A stretch of 64,000 nt of DNA, taken from positions 124,001-188,000 of the forward strand of contig NZ_JAHAMK010000001.1 in the NCBI RefSeq assembly GCF_018383585.1, written 5' to 3'. Each line of letters starts with the position of its first letter. The first letter of the stretch is position 1. The DNA is from Microvirga sp. 3-52 (GTDB lineage Bacteria > Pseudomonadota > Alphaproteobacteria > Rhizobiales > Beijerinckiaceae). The position numbers and the translations under genes were made by a program. The notes beneath the pieces are model-generated. The model saw only the letters and a list, made by a program, of their open reading frames with translations. It searched no databases and had not been told where the DNA came from. This document shows, one piece after another, positions 18,520 through 27,148 of this stretch.

Positions 18520-19416
18520 TTACGGCATGGCCTCGCGCGGAATGATCGCGCCGCGATAGCGCACGACCTGGCCGGCGAGACGATGCCCCGCTGCTGCGGC
18601 GGATTGGGGGCTCTCACCTGAGAGGCGCGTGTTGAGATAAGCCGCCGCGAAGCTGTCGCCGGCCGCAGTGGTATCGACCACATCCTCCGCAGGCTTGCCG
18701 GTCACGACAATGTCTTCACCTTGCGACAGGACGCGGCAGGTAAGGTCGGGGTATTTGAGGACGATCTCGGCCCTGTCGGCGAAGGTCATCAGTTCGTCCA
18801 CACCGCTGCTGCCGAACAGGAGGTCGAGGTCTTCCGTCGATGCGAGGATGATATCGGCACATGCGAAGGCCTGACGGAAGCCAGCCCGCGCGATATCGGG
18901 ATCGGGCCAGCCCCGCGGGCGGAAGTTCGTGTCGAAGGCGACACGGCCGCCTTTGGACCGCGCGTCGCGGAGCACGTCGAACAGGCGCTCGCGTCCACTG
19001 TCTCCGTAGAGGGAAAGGGAGATGCCCGAGAGATAGACGAGATCGTATGTGCCGATGGCTTGGATGACGTCCTTGGCTTCCGGCGTCTGGAACAGCAGGC
19101 GCGCGGCAGCGGTTTCGCGCCAGTATGAGAACCGGCGCTCGCCCTTAGGATCCGTTTGGATGATGTAGAGTCCCGGCAGACGCCCGGGCAGGCGCAGCAC
19201 TTGTTGTGTCCCAACGCCTTCCGCGTTCCAGGCTGCGATCAGTTCATCGCTCCAGCTGTCGTCTCCGAGCGCGGTGATGTAATCCGTCGGAGTACCGAGA
19301 CGGGCCAGATAGGCGGCGGTGTTGAACGTATCGCCGCCATAACCGCGGGACAGCCGGCCATCGGCCTCCTCCCGAAGCTCGATCATGCATTCTCCGATGC
19401 AGGCGACCTTTGTCAT
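18520..19416 (-). CDS. kdgK: 2-keto-3-deoxygluconate kinase (PfkB family)
   Basis: A ribokinase-fold sugar kinase of 298 residues. The N-terminal GGDTFNTAAYLARLG and the C-terminal ATP/anion-hole motif DTTAAGDSFAAAYL are visible, with the catalytic Asp in AGD. Assignment to 2-keto-3-deoxygluconate comes from the sequence type and from the neighbouring eda, whose substrate is the product of this kinase. The first gene of its operon, it faces a 403-bp divergent region. Confidence 0.87.
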   Translation of the reverse strand: MTKVACIGECMIELREEADGRLSRGYGGDTFNTAAYLARLGTPTDYITALGDDSWSDELIAAWNAEGVGTQQVLRLPGRLPGLYIIQTDPKGERRFSYWRETAAARLLFQTPEAKDVIQAIGTYDLVYLSGISLSLYGDSGRERLFDVLRDARSKGGRVAFDTNFRPRGWPDPDIARAGFRQAFACADIILASTEDLDLLFGSSGVDELMTFADRAEIVLKYPDLTCRVLSQGEDIVVTGKPAEDVVDTTAAGDSFAAAYLNTRLSGESPQSAAAAGHRLAGQVVRYRGAIIPREAMP

Positions 19417-19819
19417 GCTTTCACCGTGGCATTTCCTGAATTATGGTGAGCGTAAGCTCTTTGTCGATCCAATAACTGCAATACTGCGGTTTTGCGACAG
19501 GGAAAGTGACATCAGGTAATCCTCGGATGTCCAGTTCCCAGCCTTCCAAAGAGATCATGCAATCTCGAGACAGCACGCGAAAAGCGGCGCTGCCAGCGAT
19601 GTTTGTTCGAACTCAAGCTGCTCCGCATCCTGTTCGGAGTTCGGATACAGGGCGCAGTTCAAGGGGGCGGAGCCAGCATTCGGGCCTTTGTCGACGAGAA
19701 ATCGACAAGTAACTCTTACTATTGTGCGGAAACCTAGCTTTGCCATCTTTAATTCTTGGCTGAAAGCGTTATTGAGAATCTGCTGTCTTATGCATTCACC
19801 ATCTACAAAGGAGTTTCTG
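19417..19819. other. 403-bp divergent intergenic region between kdgK and the HU gene
   Basis: It should contain promoters for both genes. Near the kdgK side, ACTGC occurs twice as a direct repeat (around 19470-19485), a possible operator half-site pair. The part near the HU gene is noticeably more AT-rich. I see no clear promoter consensus, RNA or open frame with a ribosome site. Confidence 0.45.
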
Positions 19820-20290
19820 ATGGCCAAGACTGCAACCAAAGTTTCCAAGAAGGCCCCGGCCAAGAAGGCTGCGGCGCCTAAGGCTGCAGCAAAGGCATCG
19901 TCGAAGGCTGCCAAGGCCCCTGCAAAGGCCGCCAGCAAGGCTGCCGCAGCCAAGGCACCGGCCAAGAAAGCGTCCGTAAAGAAGGTTGCGAAGGCTTCCT
20001 CCTCGGCGTCATCCCCGATCCTGACGCTGCGCCACATTGCGGAAAAGCTCTCCGAGCTGCATGAGCTTCCCAAGCGCCAAGCCAACGAGATGCTGACCCA
20101 GGTCGTCGAGCTGATTGCCAAGAGTCTGAAGAAGGGCGAAAAGATTCGCCTGACCGGTCTCGGCATTCTGCAGGTGCGCAAGCGCGCCGCTCGCATGGGT
20201 CGCAATCCTCAGACTGGTGAGCCGGTGAAGATCAAGGCTTCGAAGAAGATTGCGTTCCGCGCTGCCAAGGACCTCAAGGAATCCATCTGA
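19820..20290 (+). CDS. HU-family DNA-binding protein with lysine/alanine-rich N-terminal tail
   Basis: A nucleoid protein of 156 residues. The first 65 residues or so are almost only Lys, Ala, Pro and Ser, in KAPAK/KAAAK-like repeats that resemble eukaryotic histone H1 tails. The HU/IHF domain follows from about residue 68 (LRHIAEKLSELHELPKRQAN), with the beta-arm region GLGILQVRKRAARMGRNPQTG. The tail would add DNA compaction or charge-based contacts. AAAGGAG lies upstream of the ATG at 19820; an earlier in-frame start at 19688 is not supported. A strong terminator follows. Confidence 0.9.
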   Translation: MAKTATKVSKKAPAKKAAAPKAAAKASSKAAKAPAKAASKAAAAKAPAKKASVKKVAKASSSASSPILTLRHIAEKLSELHELPKRQANEMLTQVVELIAKSLKKGEKIRLTGLGILQVRKRAARMGRNPQTGEPVKIKASKKIAFRAAKDLKESI

Positions 20291-20354
20291 GTTTCCGGCA
20301 AATGGAACAGCGCCTTGCGCGCTCCTATCCAAGAGAGCGTTCGATTCGGCGCGA

Positions 20355-20387
20355 AGAGCAAGGCGGATCATCCGTCTTGCTCTTTTT
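20355..20387 (+). terminator. rho-independent terminator after the HU gene
   Basis: A 13-bp stem with one G-U pair (AGAGCAAGGCGGA, loop TCA, TCCGTCTTGCTCT) is followed by TTTTT. It begins 64 bp after the HU stop codon. Confidence 0.93.
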
Positions 20388-20487
20388 GGTAGAGGGGGCC
20401 GTCCTGCCGAGGTGAGGCGTCTCCTCCTTAAGTTGCCCTTCTGAAGCCCGCAGCTGGTACCAGAACGAATGAGCGCGAGCGCACCGC

Positions 20488-20577
20488 GCGGAAAAGTGGA
20501 TCCGGTTTTCCGCATGGCGACGCGTTAGCTTAGGAAATGAGCATCGGACCTAAATGAGGAATCCACTTTCAGGTCCG
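20488..20577. repeat. two-hairpin intergenic palindromic element
   Basis: The first hairpin has arms GCGGAAAA (20488-20495) and TTTTCCGC (20506-20513). The second has arms CGGACCT (20545-20551) and AGGTCCG (20571-20577). The hairpins share an AAGTGGATCC-like core, once in each orientation. Similar elements are widespread between genes in Rhizobiales. With the terminator it fills most of the 305-bp gap between the HU and extensin-like genes. Confidence 0.6.
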
Positions 20578-20595
20578 ACGCTCTAGAACAAGGTT

Positions 20596-21345
20596 GTGCA
20601 GATCGAACAGCCCCAGCCGCCGCGCCGCTCCAGGATTGTCCCGGTCATCCTTGGACGACTGGCCCTTTCGATACTGGCGGGACTTGGGATCGTTGCCGCG
20701 CTGATCTGGGGCGAGGTCATTGCGATCCCCAACCGCCTCAATCCCTTCACGCCGTTGCGCATCGCCGACGATGTCAGCTGGCTGACGCGTCTCAAGCTCT
20801 CCCGTCTAAAGCGGGACGGGGAGCAATGCCGTGCGGTTCTGGCCGATTCGTCCGTCTCGCACCGATCGGTACCGGATCGTCCTTTGGAGCAGGGATGCGG
20901 TCTGTCCGATGCGGTTGAAGTGTCACGATCCCTGGTGGGCTTGAGCCGGGAGTTCACGGCCACCTGCTCGCTCACAGTGGCCTGGGCTCTGTTCGAAGCG
21001 CATGTCCTGCGTCCGGCGGCCCGCCAGCATTTCGGGCAGGACGTCGTGCGGGTCACGCATTTCGGCACGTATGCCTGCCGCAATGTCAATCATTGCGCGA
21101 ACGGCCGGCGCAGCGAGCATGCGACAGCCAATGCCGTCGACATTGCCGGTTTCGTTCTGGCGGACGGACAGCAGGTCACGGTGAAGAGCGATTGGAGGGG
21201 AAGCACCGCGCGCCGATCGGCCTTCCTGCGCACCCTCAGAAATGGAGCGTGCGATTTTTTCGATCTCGTACTCAGCCCCGACTATAATGAGGCTCACCGC
21301 GATCATTTCCATTTCGATATGGGCTCCTACCGGGCGTGCCGATGA
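20596..21345 (+). CDS. extensin-like family protein (D-Ala-D-Ala carboxypeptidase-like fold)
   Basis: A 249-residue protein with one N-terminal membrane anchor (VILGRLALSILAGLGIVAALIW) and a C-terminal domain of the bacterial extensin-like family. That domain has metal-site residues like those of M15 peptidases: HATANAVDIAGF and the final HRDHFHFDMG. Four or more Cys may form disulfides in the periplasm. A peptidoglycan-related role is likely but unproven. The start is a GTG with a weak AAGG site; an in-frame TAG just upstream excludes an earlier start. Confidence 0.83.
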   Translation: MQIEQPQPPRRSRIVPVILGRLALSILAGLGIVAALIWGEVIAIPNRLNPFTPLRIADDVSWLTRLKLSRLKRDGEQCRAVLADSSVSHRSVPDRPLEQGCGLSDAVEVSRSLVGLSREFTATCSLTVAWALFEAHVLRPAARQHFGQDVVRVTHFGTYACRNVNHCANGRRSEHATANAVDIAGFVLADGQQVTVKSDWRGSTARRSAFLRTLRNGACDFFDLVLSPDYNEAHRDHFHFDMGSYRACR

Positions 21346-21384
21346 GGAGCCTACTGATCCACGTGATTTGAACGGGAACGAAGA

Positions 21385-21624
21385 TCAGTTGAATGCGTAG
21401 CTCGGAGCCTCACCCATCTCAGCTGCCCGGGCTGCGAGCAGCAGCGCCTCGCCGAGCTCCCGAGCATGCTCGGGTGTCATGGCGACGGGCATCTGGCGGC
21501 GGATGCCGAGCTCGTATTCCTCAGGCGTAGTCGCGAGTTCAATCACCATCATCGCATCGCGGCCATCCAGTGTGCCGACGGAGAAGCTGGTGAGAGCGCC
21601 GATCAGATCCATATCCGGTTTCAT
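21385..21624 (-). CDS. conserved hypothetical small protein
   Basis: A 79-residue protein with no recognised domain. The sequence is regular and protein-like (VMVIELATTPEEYELGI type, then PEHARELGEALLLAARAAE) without membrane segments. The ATG at 21624 has AAGGGG upstream. Convergent with the extensin-like gene. Confidence 0.65.
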   Translation of the reverse strand: MKPDMDLIGALTSFSVGTLDGRDAMMVIELATTPEEYELGIRRQMPVAMTPEHARELGEALLLAARAAEMGEAPSYAFN

Positions 21625-21910
21625 GGCTGTGCCCCTTGCGTAGCGTAAGAAACATTTACCCGAAACACCCGCCCCCTGTCTGCTCTGCGTATAGAGAGTG
21701 GATTTTGTTACGTACTCTTCAGTCCCTGGAAAGCTGTGACCGCGTAGGGGCAGCCTCTGCCCGCCCCTCCTGACGGGCGGAGTCACGTGCCGGATAGGGA
21801 ATTCCGCCGGTTTATCGGCCAAGCTTGCGCATCAAATGCCTGATTGGGGCGTTGACAGACTGCAATCTTGGCGGCGGCCGACGGATTGATGGCCGGGAGC
21901 GGAGGCAGTC

Positions 21911-22723
21911 ATGGCGAATAGGCTCCTGAGTACGCTCGCGTTTTTTCTACTCGCCGGCGATGTGCTGGCAGGTGGTCCCCCTGACGCGGAAATGCAGCTC
22001 GACGTTGCGCTTGTCATTGCCGTCGATGTGTCGTCTTCCATGGAAAGTGAGGAGCAGGGGCTTCAGCGCGAAGGCTTCATCGATGCCTTCCGCTCGTCCC
22101 TTGTTCACGAAGCGATCGAGAACGGTCTGAATGGTCGGATTGCGGTTACCTACGTCGAATGGTCGGGCGTGAAAGATCAGAGGGTCATCGTGCCCTGGAC
22201 GATCATCGACAATCCTGAGAAGGCGATGTCATTTTCCAACCAACTCGCCTATCAGCCTATCCGGCAGGCAGGTATGACATCGATCTCCGGAATCATCGAC
22301 CATAGTCGCAGGCTCTTCGAGCAATTGGGTGGCGCTCCGCTCCGTCGCGTCATCGACGTGTCCGGAGATGGTCCCAACAACGATGGTCGTCACGTCACCT
22401 ATGCCCGCGATGAGGCGGTTGCGGGAGGTATCATCATCAATGGCTTGCCGATTATGTTCAGACGGGCGACCGGCAGCACGGAGCTCGAGGATCTGGATCT
22501 CTACTTCAGGGAATGCGTCATCGGCGGCGTTGGCTCTTTCGTCCTGCCCCTGCACGATCCTGAGCAATTCGCCATGATCGTTCGCACGAAAATCATGCGG
22601 GAGATCGCGGGGATTGGCGATAGCAGGCCCCTGATCGTGCCGGCCCAGCAGGAAAGCATGAATTGCATCACGGGCGAAAGACGCAAGCAGGAGGATCTGC
22701 TGAGCCAGGAGAAAAAGCCCTGA
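21911..22723 (+). CDS. DUF1194 family protein, von Willebrand factor A-like
   Basis: A secreted 270-residue protein. It has a short Sec signal peptide (LLSTLAFFLLAGDVLAG). The metal-ion-dependent adhesion site motif DVSSSM is near residue 40, followed by a TSISG segment and VIDVSGDGPNND, matching the layout of vWA-type domains found in DUF1194. Function is unknown; adhesion or protein binding in the periplasm is a reasonable inference. GGAGG precedes the ATG by 5 bases. Upstream, TTGACA occurs at 21852-21857 but no good -10 box follows at the right spacing. Confidence 0.85.
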   Translation: MANRLLSTLAFFLLAGDVLAGGPPDAEMQLDVALVIAVDVSSSMESEEQGLQREGFIDAFRSSLVHEAIENGLNGRIAVTYVEWSGVKDQRVIVPWTIIDNPEKAMSFSNQLAYQPIRQAGMTSISGIIDHSRRLFEQLGGAPLRRVIDVSGDGPNNDGRHVTYARDEAVAGGIIINGLPIMFRRATGSTELEDLDLYFRECVIGGVGSFVLPLHDPEQFAMIVRTKIMREIAGIGDSRPLIVPAQQESMNCITGERRKQEDLLSQEKKP

Positions 22724-22738
22724 GCTGCATGGATAGGA

Positions 22739-22764
22739 AGCCAAGCGCCGGATGGCGCTCGGCT
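22739..22764. terminator. possible bidirectional stem between convergent genes
   Basis: AGCC and AGCGCC pair with GGCGCT and GGCT around a GGAT loop, with one mismatch. It lies between convergent stops and lacks a T-run, so the call is tentative. Confidence 0.35.
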
Positions 22765-22801
22765 CATGCTGGCTTCTACGCTGCTCTCAATTTAGAATCG
22801 C

Positions 22802-24010
22802 TCACTTCATGAGACCAGCCGCCTTGAGCGCCTTCGTGATCACCGATCCGATATCCAGATGGGACGAAGCCGATTGTTCGCGCTGCTGCGGCTTATGCAC
22901 TGCAGCCTCGTTTCTCGGTGCTTCCGCCGCAGTTGGGAGAACGTGGAGGGCTGCTTCCGAGACCTGCGGAACGGGTTGAGGCGCAGGACGGCTCCAGGCC
23001 CTTCTCTCGGAAGGCTCCGTCAGCCCCCAGAACGTTGCGATCCGGAAGCTCGATGAGATGCCTACATCCAGAAGGAAGGGGCCGGGGGCGCCGTAGCTGT
23101 TCTCATCGTTGCCGACCGCCAGCGGTGTGCCATGGACCATCCCGGTGATGACATATTCCTCAATGATCTCGTTGCCCGCTGCATCGATCCAGGCGCGCCT
23201 TGGATAGCCGTCCACGATTTCACTGCGGTTCGGGCCGGATCGAAGGCCATGGACATTCGTCCATTGCTTGATGATCTCGCCCGCATTCATCGGTTTGACC
23301 GTCGCATCGGCGCTGCCGTGCCACACGGACACTTTGGGCCAAGGTCCCTTGTGGGAAGAGGCATCTCGCACGAGGTCGCCCCATTCCTGTGCCGTTCGCG
23401 TCCGTCCCTGGAACATGCATTCGAAGGCTTCTGGAACGCTCGCGGCGCAGTGATAGGGAAGGCCGGCAATGATTGCGCCGCCGGCGAAGACTTCCGGATA
23501 TGCGGCGAGCATGGTGGACGTCATCGCGCCGCCGGCCGAGAGACCCGTCACGAAGATGCGGCTACGATCCACGACATGCTGCTGAACGGCATGCTCGATC
23601 ATCTGACGGATCGAGTAAGCCTCGCCGCGATCGCGTTCGATGTCGCCAAGCTGAAACCAGTTGAAGCATCGGTTCGGATTGTTGGCCTCCTGCTGCTCGG
23701 CATAGAGCAGAATGAAACCATACTGATCAGCAAGCGCTGACCAGCCCGAGCCGTGATCGTATCCGGCTGCCGTTTGCGTGCATCCATGCAGGACGACCAC
23801 GAGACCGGGGGAGGTTGGAAGGGTTTCCGGAACGTAAGTCAGCATCCGGAGGTTGCCCGGATTGGAGCCGAAGCCGGTGACTTCCGTCAGTCGATTTGGT
23901 GCCAATGGGTTCTCGAATGCGACGGATGCCGCATTCGACGCGGCCATCGCGGTTTCCCACTGGCGGCGGTGATGAGCCAGATGGCGAATCATTTGCCCTA
24001 AGCGCTGCAT
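22802..24010 (-). CDS. PHB depolymerase family esterase (LpqC-like)
   Basis: An alpha/beta hydrolase of 402 residues. The oxyanion segment VVVLHGCTQTAAGYD is near residue 72, the nucleophile is Ser in GLSAGGAMTS near residue 165, and the later Asp (SADATVKP) and His (GMVHGTPL) complete a plausible triad. Relatives act on polyhydroxybutyrate oligomers or on feruloyl/acetyl esters. No signal peptide is visible, so an intracellular role is possible. The last 70 residues are Pro/Ala-rich and low in complexity. Confidence 0.85.
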   Translation of the reverse strand: MQRLGQMIRHLAHHRRQWETAMAASNAASVAFENPLAPNRLTEVTGFGSNPGNLRMLTYVPETLPTSPGLVVVLHGCTQTAAGYDHGSGWSALADQYGFILLYAEQQEANNPNRCFNWFQLGDIERDRGEAYSIRQMIEHAVQQHVVDRSRIFVTGLSAGGAMTSTMLAAYPEVFAGGAIIAGLPYHCAASVPEAFECMFQGRTRTAQEWGDLVRDASSHKGPWPKVSVWHGSADATVKPMNAGEIIKQWTNVHGLRSGPNRSEIVDGYPRRAWIDAAGNEIIEEYVITGMVHGTPLAVGNDENSYGAPGPFLLDVGISSSFRIATFWGLTEPSERRAWSRPAPQPVPQVSEAALHVLPTAAEAPRNEAAVHKPQQREQSASSHLDIGSVITKALKAAGLMK

Positions 24011-24231
24011 AATGACTGGGCCTTTTCAGGTATGGGGTTATCTCGAAACTAACTCGTCATATGGGGTTTATGTTGCGATGCACAACATACTTTGTGCGAT
24101 GCAATATGGACCGGAGCCTTCTTCCGCGCCTCATCGTTGAAGCTTGGCCGTTCCTTGACCGGGATCAATGCTGCGGAAGCGGCACTGATCAATCGTCCGT
24201 CGTCTACGTGTCGGATGAAATGCCTTAGGTC

Positions 24232-24705
24232 ATAACGGACAATGCCGCCCGCAACCTTCGAATCCTTTTGCGTGCCGAATCGACTATTGTGGATATTCGC
24301 TTTCAGCAGACGATCACCCGGTCCTCCCTGTGGAGCGCTCCGGCGCTGCTGGGCGCCTTCGCTTTTCTGATGGGTAATGTGTCCCTGTTCTTTGTTCTGC
24401 ACCAGGCCGGCGCCCGATCTGGGCGGCGGCTGTGATCGCGCTTGTCAATTTTCTGCTGGCCGTCGTGATGCTGATCGTCGCACAGCGGTTGAAGGTCTCG
24501 CGGGAGATGGAGCTGACCTTGGGGGAGTGCAACAGCGCTGTACGGGCCCTTGAAATGAACGCGCAGGCTCTTCAGCAGCAGCTCGTGGAGGTTCAGAGGG
24601 CAGGGAAGCGGTCGTGGGTTTCGTCCGCCACCCAGTTGACTCGGCTCTTCCAAGTATCCCGTGCCGCTCGCAGGTGCGCTGATCAAAGGGATGAAGAAGC
24701 CGTAA
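24232..24705 (+). pseudogene. decayed phage-holin-superfamily-like membrane protein gene
   Basis: Frame by frame, this region spells a normal small membrane protein that no single frame encodes. It opens as ITDNAARNLRILLRAE in frame 1, with ATA where an ATG would be expected. After GNVSLFFVLHQAGA it continues in frame 3 as PIWAAAVIALVNFLLAVVML, then in frame 2 as GFVRHPVDSALPSIP, and ends in frame 1 as VPLAGALIKGMKKP and TAA. Three single-base losses and a lost start codon explain it. The layout (amphipathic start, two membrane segments, coiled middle, DSALPSxxxPL tail) resembles holin-family proteins common in Rhizobiales. The 221 bp upstream (24011-24231) shows no other gene. Confidence 0.7.
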
Positions 24706-24741
24706 TGAACCATTTCATCGATCTGCCGCTCTGAAGGAAAG

Positions 24742-24780
24742 CAGGTCGGGACATGATGATGTCCCGACCTGTGGCTTTTA
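24742..24780. terminator. terminator after the RNA helicase gene, possibly bidirectional
   Basis: A perfect 13-bp stem (CAGGTCGGGACAT, 4-base loop, ATGTCCCGACCTG at 24742-24771) starts 9 bp beyond the helicase stop. The minus strand continues with CTTTCC and the plus strand with TGGCTTTTATC. Confidence 0.75.
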
Positions 24781-26616
24781 TCAGGGGCGCTTGTCCGATG
24801 AGCGCTTCTTGTCCTTCGGACGCTTTTGATCCTTCGGACCCTTGGTGTCCTTCGGCTTCCCATATGGCGGAGGTCCGCCTCTCTCCTTCGGGCCTTTGCT
24901 CTTCGGCCTATCCCAGGATTTGCCCTCGTGAGGCTTGCCATCACGCGGCTTGCCGGGTCCAGCATCGGCCGGCTCGATGCGAATGTCCTCGTCATTGGTC
25001 TTGCGGACAGCGGAGGCGAATTTCGGCGCGTGGGACTTGACGATCTCGAACTTCGTCTCGCGATCGAAGATCTTGATCGAGCCGATCTCCTTCTTCGTCA
25101 CATGACCGAGGCGGCAGATGATCGGCAGAAGCCAACGGGGATCGGCATTGTTGCGCCGACCGACGCTCATGCGGAACCATACCATGTCCTCGGACGAGCG
25201 CTCGAATCCGCCCTCGGACGAATCCCGGCTACGGTCTTTGAAGTCGCGTACGCGCTCGTCCTGCCGCTCGCGCTTGTCCTTGCGCTGACGCGGTTCGCGG
25301 TCTGGACCTGTATCCACCATCTCTTCGGGAGCAGGCAGCCGCGAACGGTTGAAACGAACCAGGGCATTGGCGATCTCCTCGGCCGAACGCTCTGCGAGGA
25401 GCGCCCGCGCCATGACAAGATCCTCCTCCGTTGTCTCCTCGGTGAAGATCGGATCCTGCATCAGGCGCTCCCGGTCGCGCAGGCGGATTTCGTCCGCGGA
25501 GGGAGGACCGGCCCAAGTCACGTCGACGCCTGCCATGTCCACGAGGCGCTCGGCCTTGCGGCGGCGGGTATAGGGCACCAGCAGCACGCAGGTGCCCTTG
25601 CGCCCGGCGCGGCCCGTGCGGCCGCTGCGGTGCAGGAGCGTTTCATGATCGTTCGGCAGATCGAAATGGATCACGAGACCGAGATCCGGAAGGTCGATGC
25701 CGCGAGCCGCCACATCGGTCGCGACGCAGACCCGTGCACGCCCGTCACGCAGAGCCTGCAGAGCGTGGCTGCGCTCGCTCTGGGTCAGTTCGCCCGATAG
25801 CGCGACCGCCAGAAAACCGCGTTCGAGCAGGCTGGCATGCAGATGCCGTACCGCCTCGCGGGTGTGGCAGAACACCATGGCGCCGCGGCTCTCGTAGAAG
25901 CGCAGCACATTGACGACCGCATGCTCGACTTCGTTGGGGGCGATCCTGAGCGCCCGGTAGTCGATATCGCCGTGCGGCTGGTTCTGGACCAAGGTGTCGA
26001 TGCGGTGTGCTTCGCGCTGGTAGCGACGCGCCAGGGCCACGATGTTCTTCGGCAGGGTCGCAGAGAACAGCAGCGTGCGTCGCTCCTCCGGCGTAGCGTC
26101 GAGGATGAATTCCAGATCCTCGCGGAAGCCGAGGTCGAGCATCTCGTCGGCCTCATCGAGCACCACGACGCGCATCTTCGAGGTGTCGAGACGTCCACGC
26201 TCCAGGTGGTCGCGCAGGCGGCCCGGTGTGCCGACCACGATATGACAGCCATCGGCAAGCGCCCGCTGCTCGCGGCGCACATCCATGCCGCCGACGCAGG
26301 AGACGACCCGCGCGCCGGCCGGGCCATAGAGCCAGATGAGCTCCCGGTTGACCTGGAGGGCGAGCTCACGGGTTGGCGCGATGATCAGCGCCATCGGCTC
26401 ACGCGGCACGTCGAAACGCTCCGCATCACCCAACAGGGTGGAGGCCATGGCGAGGCCGTAGGCGACGGTCTTGCCGGAGCCGGTCTGGGCCGAGACAAGA
26501 AGGTCACGATCGAGGGCATCCGGCTGCAGCACGGCGGCCTGGACGGGGGTCGGATCGTTGTAGCCCCGATCGGCAAGGGCGCGTTCGAGGCTGGGATTGG
26601 TCTTGGGAAAAGGCAT
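24781..26616 (-). CDS. DEAD-box RNA helicase, DbpA/CsdA-like
   Basis: ATP-dependent RNA helicase of 611 residues, probably acting in ribosome assembly or RNA decay. Motifs occur in order: Q motif region, AQTGSGKT (motif I), PTRELALQ (Ia), GTPGRL (Ib), DEAD within VVLDEADEMLD (II), SAT (III), then the second RecA domain with ATDVAARGIDLP (V) and HRSGRTGRAG (VI). After a charged linker, a DbpA-type RNA-binding domain is visible near residues 490-545. The final 60 residues are a basic KPKD/KGPKD repeat tail. Its start follows a 105-residue acidic protein gene by 54 bp. Confidence 0.92.
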   Translation of the reverse strand: MPFPKTNPSLERALADRGYNDPTPVQAAVLQPDALDRDLLVSAQTGSGKTVAYGLAMASTLLGDAERFDVPREPMALIIAPTRELALQVNRELIWLYGPAGARVVSCVGGMDVRREQRALADGCHIVVGTPGRLRDHLERGRLDTSKMRVVVLDEADEMLDLGFREDLEFILDATPEERRTLLFSATLPKNIVALARRYQREAHRIDTLVQNQPHGDIDYRALRIAPNEVEHAVVNVLRFYESRGAMVFCHTREAVRHLHASLLERGFLAVALSGELTQSERSHALQALRDGRARVCVATDVAARGIDLPDLGLVIHFDLPNDHETLLHRSGRTGRAGRKGTCVLLVPYTRRRKAERLVDMAGVDVTWAGPPSADEIRLRDRERLMQDPIFTEETTEEDLVMARALLAERSAEEIANALVRFNRSRLPAPEEMVDTGPDREPRQRKDKRERQDERVRDFKDRSRDSSEGGFERSSEDMVWFRMSVGRRNNADPRWLLPIICRLGHVTKKEIGSIKIFDRETKFEIVKSHAPKFASAVRKTNDEDIRIEPADAGPGKPRDGKPHEGKSWDRPKSKGPKERGGPPPYGKPKDTKGPKDQKRPKDKKRSSDKRP

Positions 26617-26670
26617 GTGAATAAGGCTGAACCGTGTCTGGGGAGCCTACGAGGGCTCCGGTAAGGATGA

Positions 26671-26988
26671 TCAGCCGGAGGCAGCGGCGTCGTCAATTTC
26701 GTCGATGGACACCAGGAACACGACATCGATATCGAGGTCGTCGTCATAGTCTTCGTCGCCTTCGTCGACCTCGTCCTCTTCGTCCAGGGCCTCATAGAAG
26801 GCATCGATCTCGTGTTCCGATGCGGGCCGTGTCGTCAAGGCAGCTGAGCCGTCCCAGAGGGAGCGGCCCTCGCTCTTAAACGATTTCAGGTCATCTTTAA
26901 AGCTCTCGCTGAGAAAGAGTTCGCGGGCTTGTCCCTCATCTGCGTTCGTCACGGCAACTGCCTTGCCGTCTATCTCCAGGGTGACCAT
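26671..26988 (-). CDS. conserved hypothetical acidic protein
   Basis: A 105-residue protein with no recognised domain. Its second half is very acidic (ALDEEDEVDEGDEDYDDDLD, near residues 68-87). It has no membrane segment. The ATG at 26988 has GGGAAAG upstream. The acidic character beside a helicase with a very basic tail may be meaningful, since the two genes are on one strand 54 bp apart. Confidence 0.72.
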   Translation of the reverse strand: MVTLEIDGKAVAVTNADEGQARELFLSESFKDDLKSFKSEGRSLWDGSAALTTRPASEHEIDAFYEALDEEDEVDEGDEDYDDDLDIDVVFLVSIDEIDDAAASG

Positions 26989-27148
26989 GGCTTTCCCTTC
27001 GCCGATACAGCTTGATCAAAGCACTAACGCCTAGGTCTCCGATTCGATCAAAACGAACATTCCTAAGCCCTTTGATCTTCAGGAAGGATGTGAAAAGCCC
27101 TTAAGACCAGTATAGACACGAGGCGACCAATATGAGACCAGTTAGGCC

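Noticed and set aside
24049-24402. 117-codon minus-strand frame
   Set aside because: It lies antisense to the decayed membrane gene, whose plus-strand reading is far more protein-like.
24826-26664. Two long plus-strand frames (324 and 275 codons) opposite the helicase gene
   Set aside because: Shadow frames of a GC-rich gene; the helicase motifs on the other strand are unambiguous.
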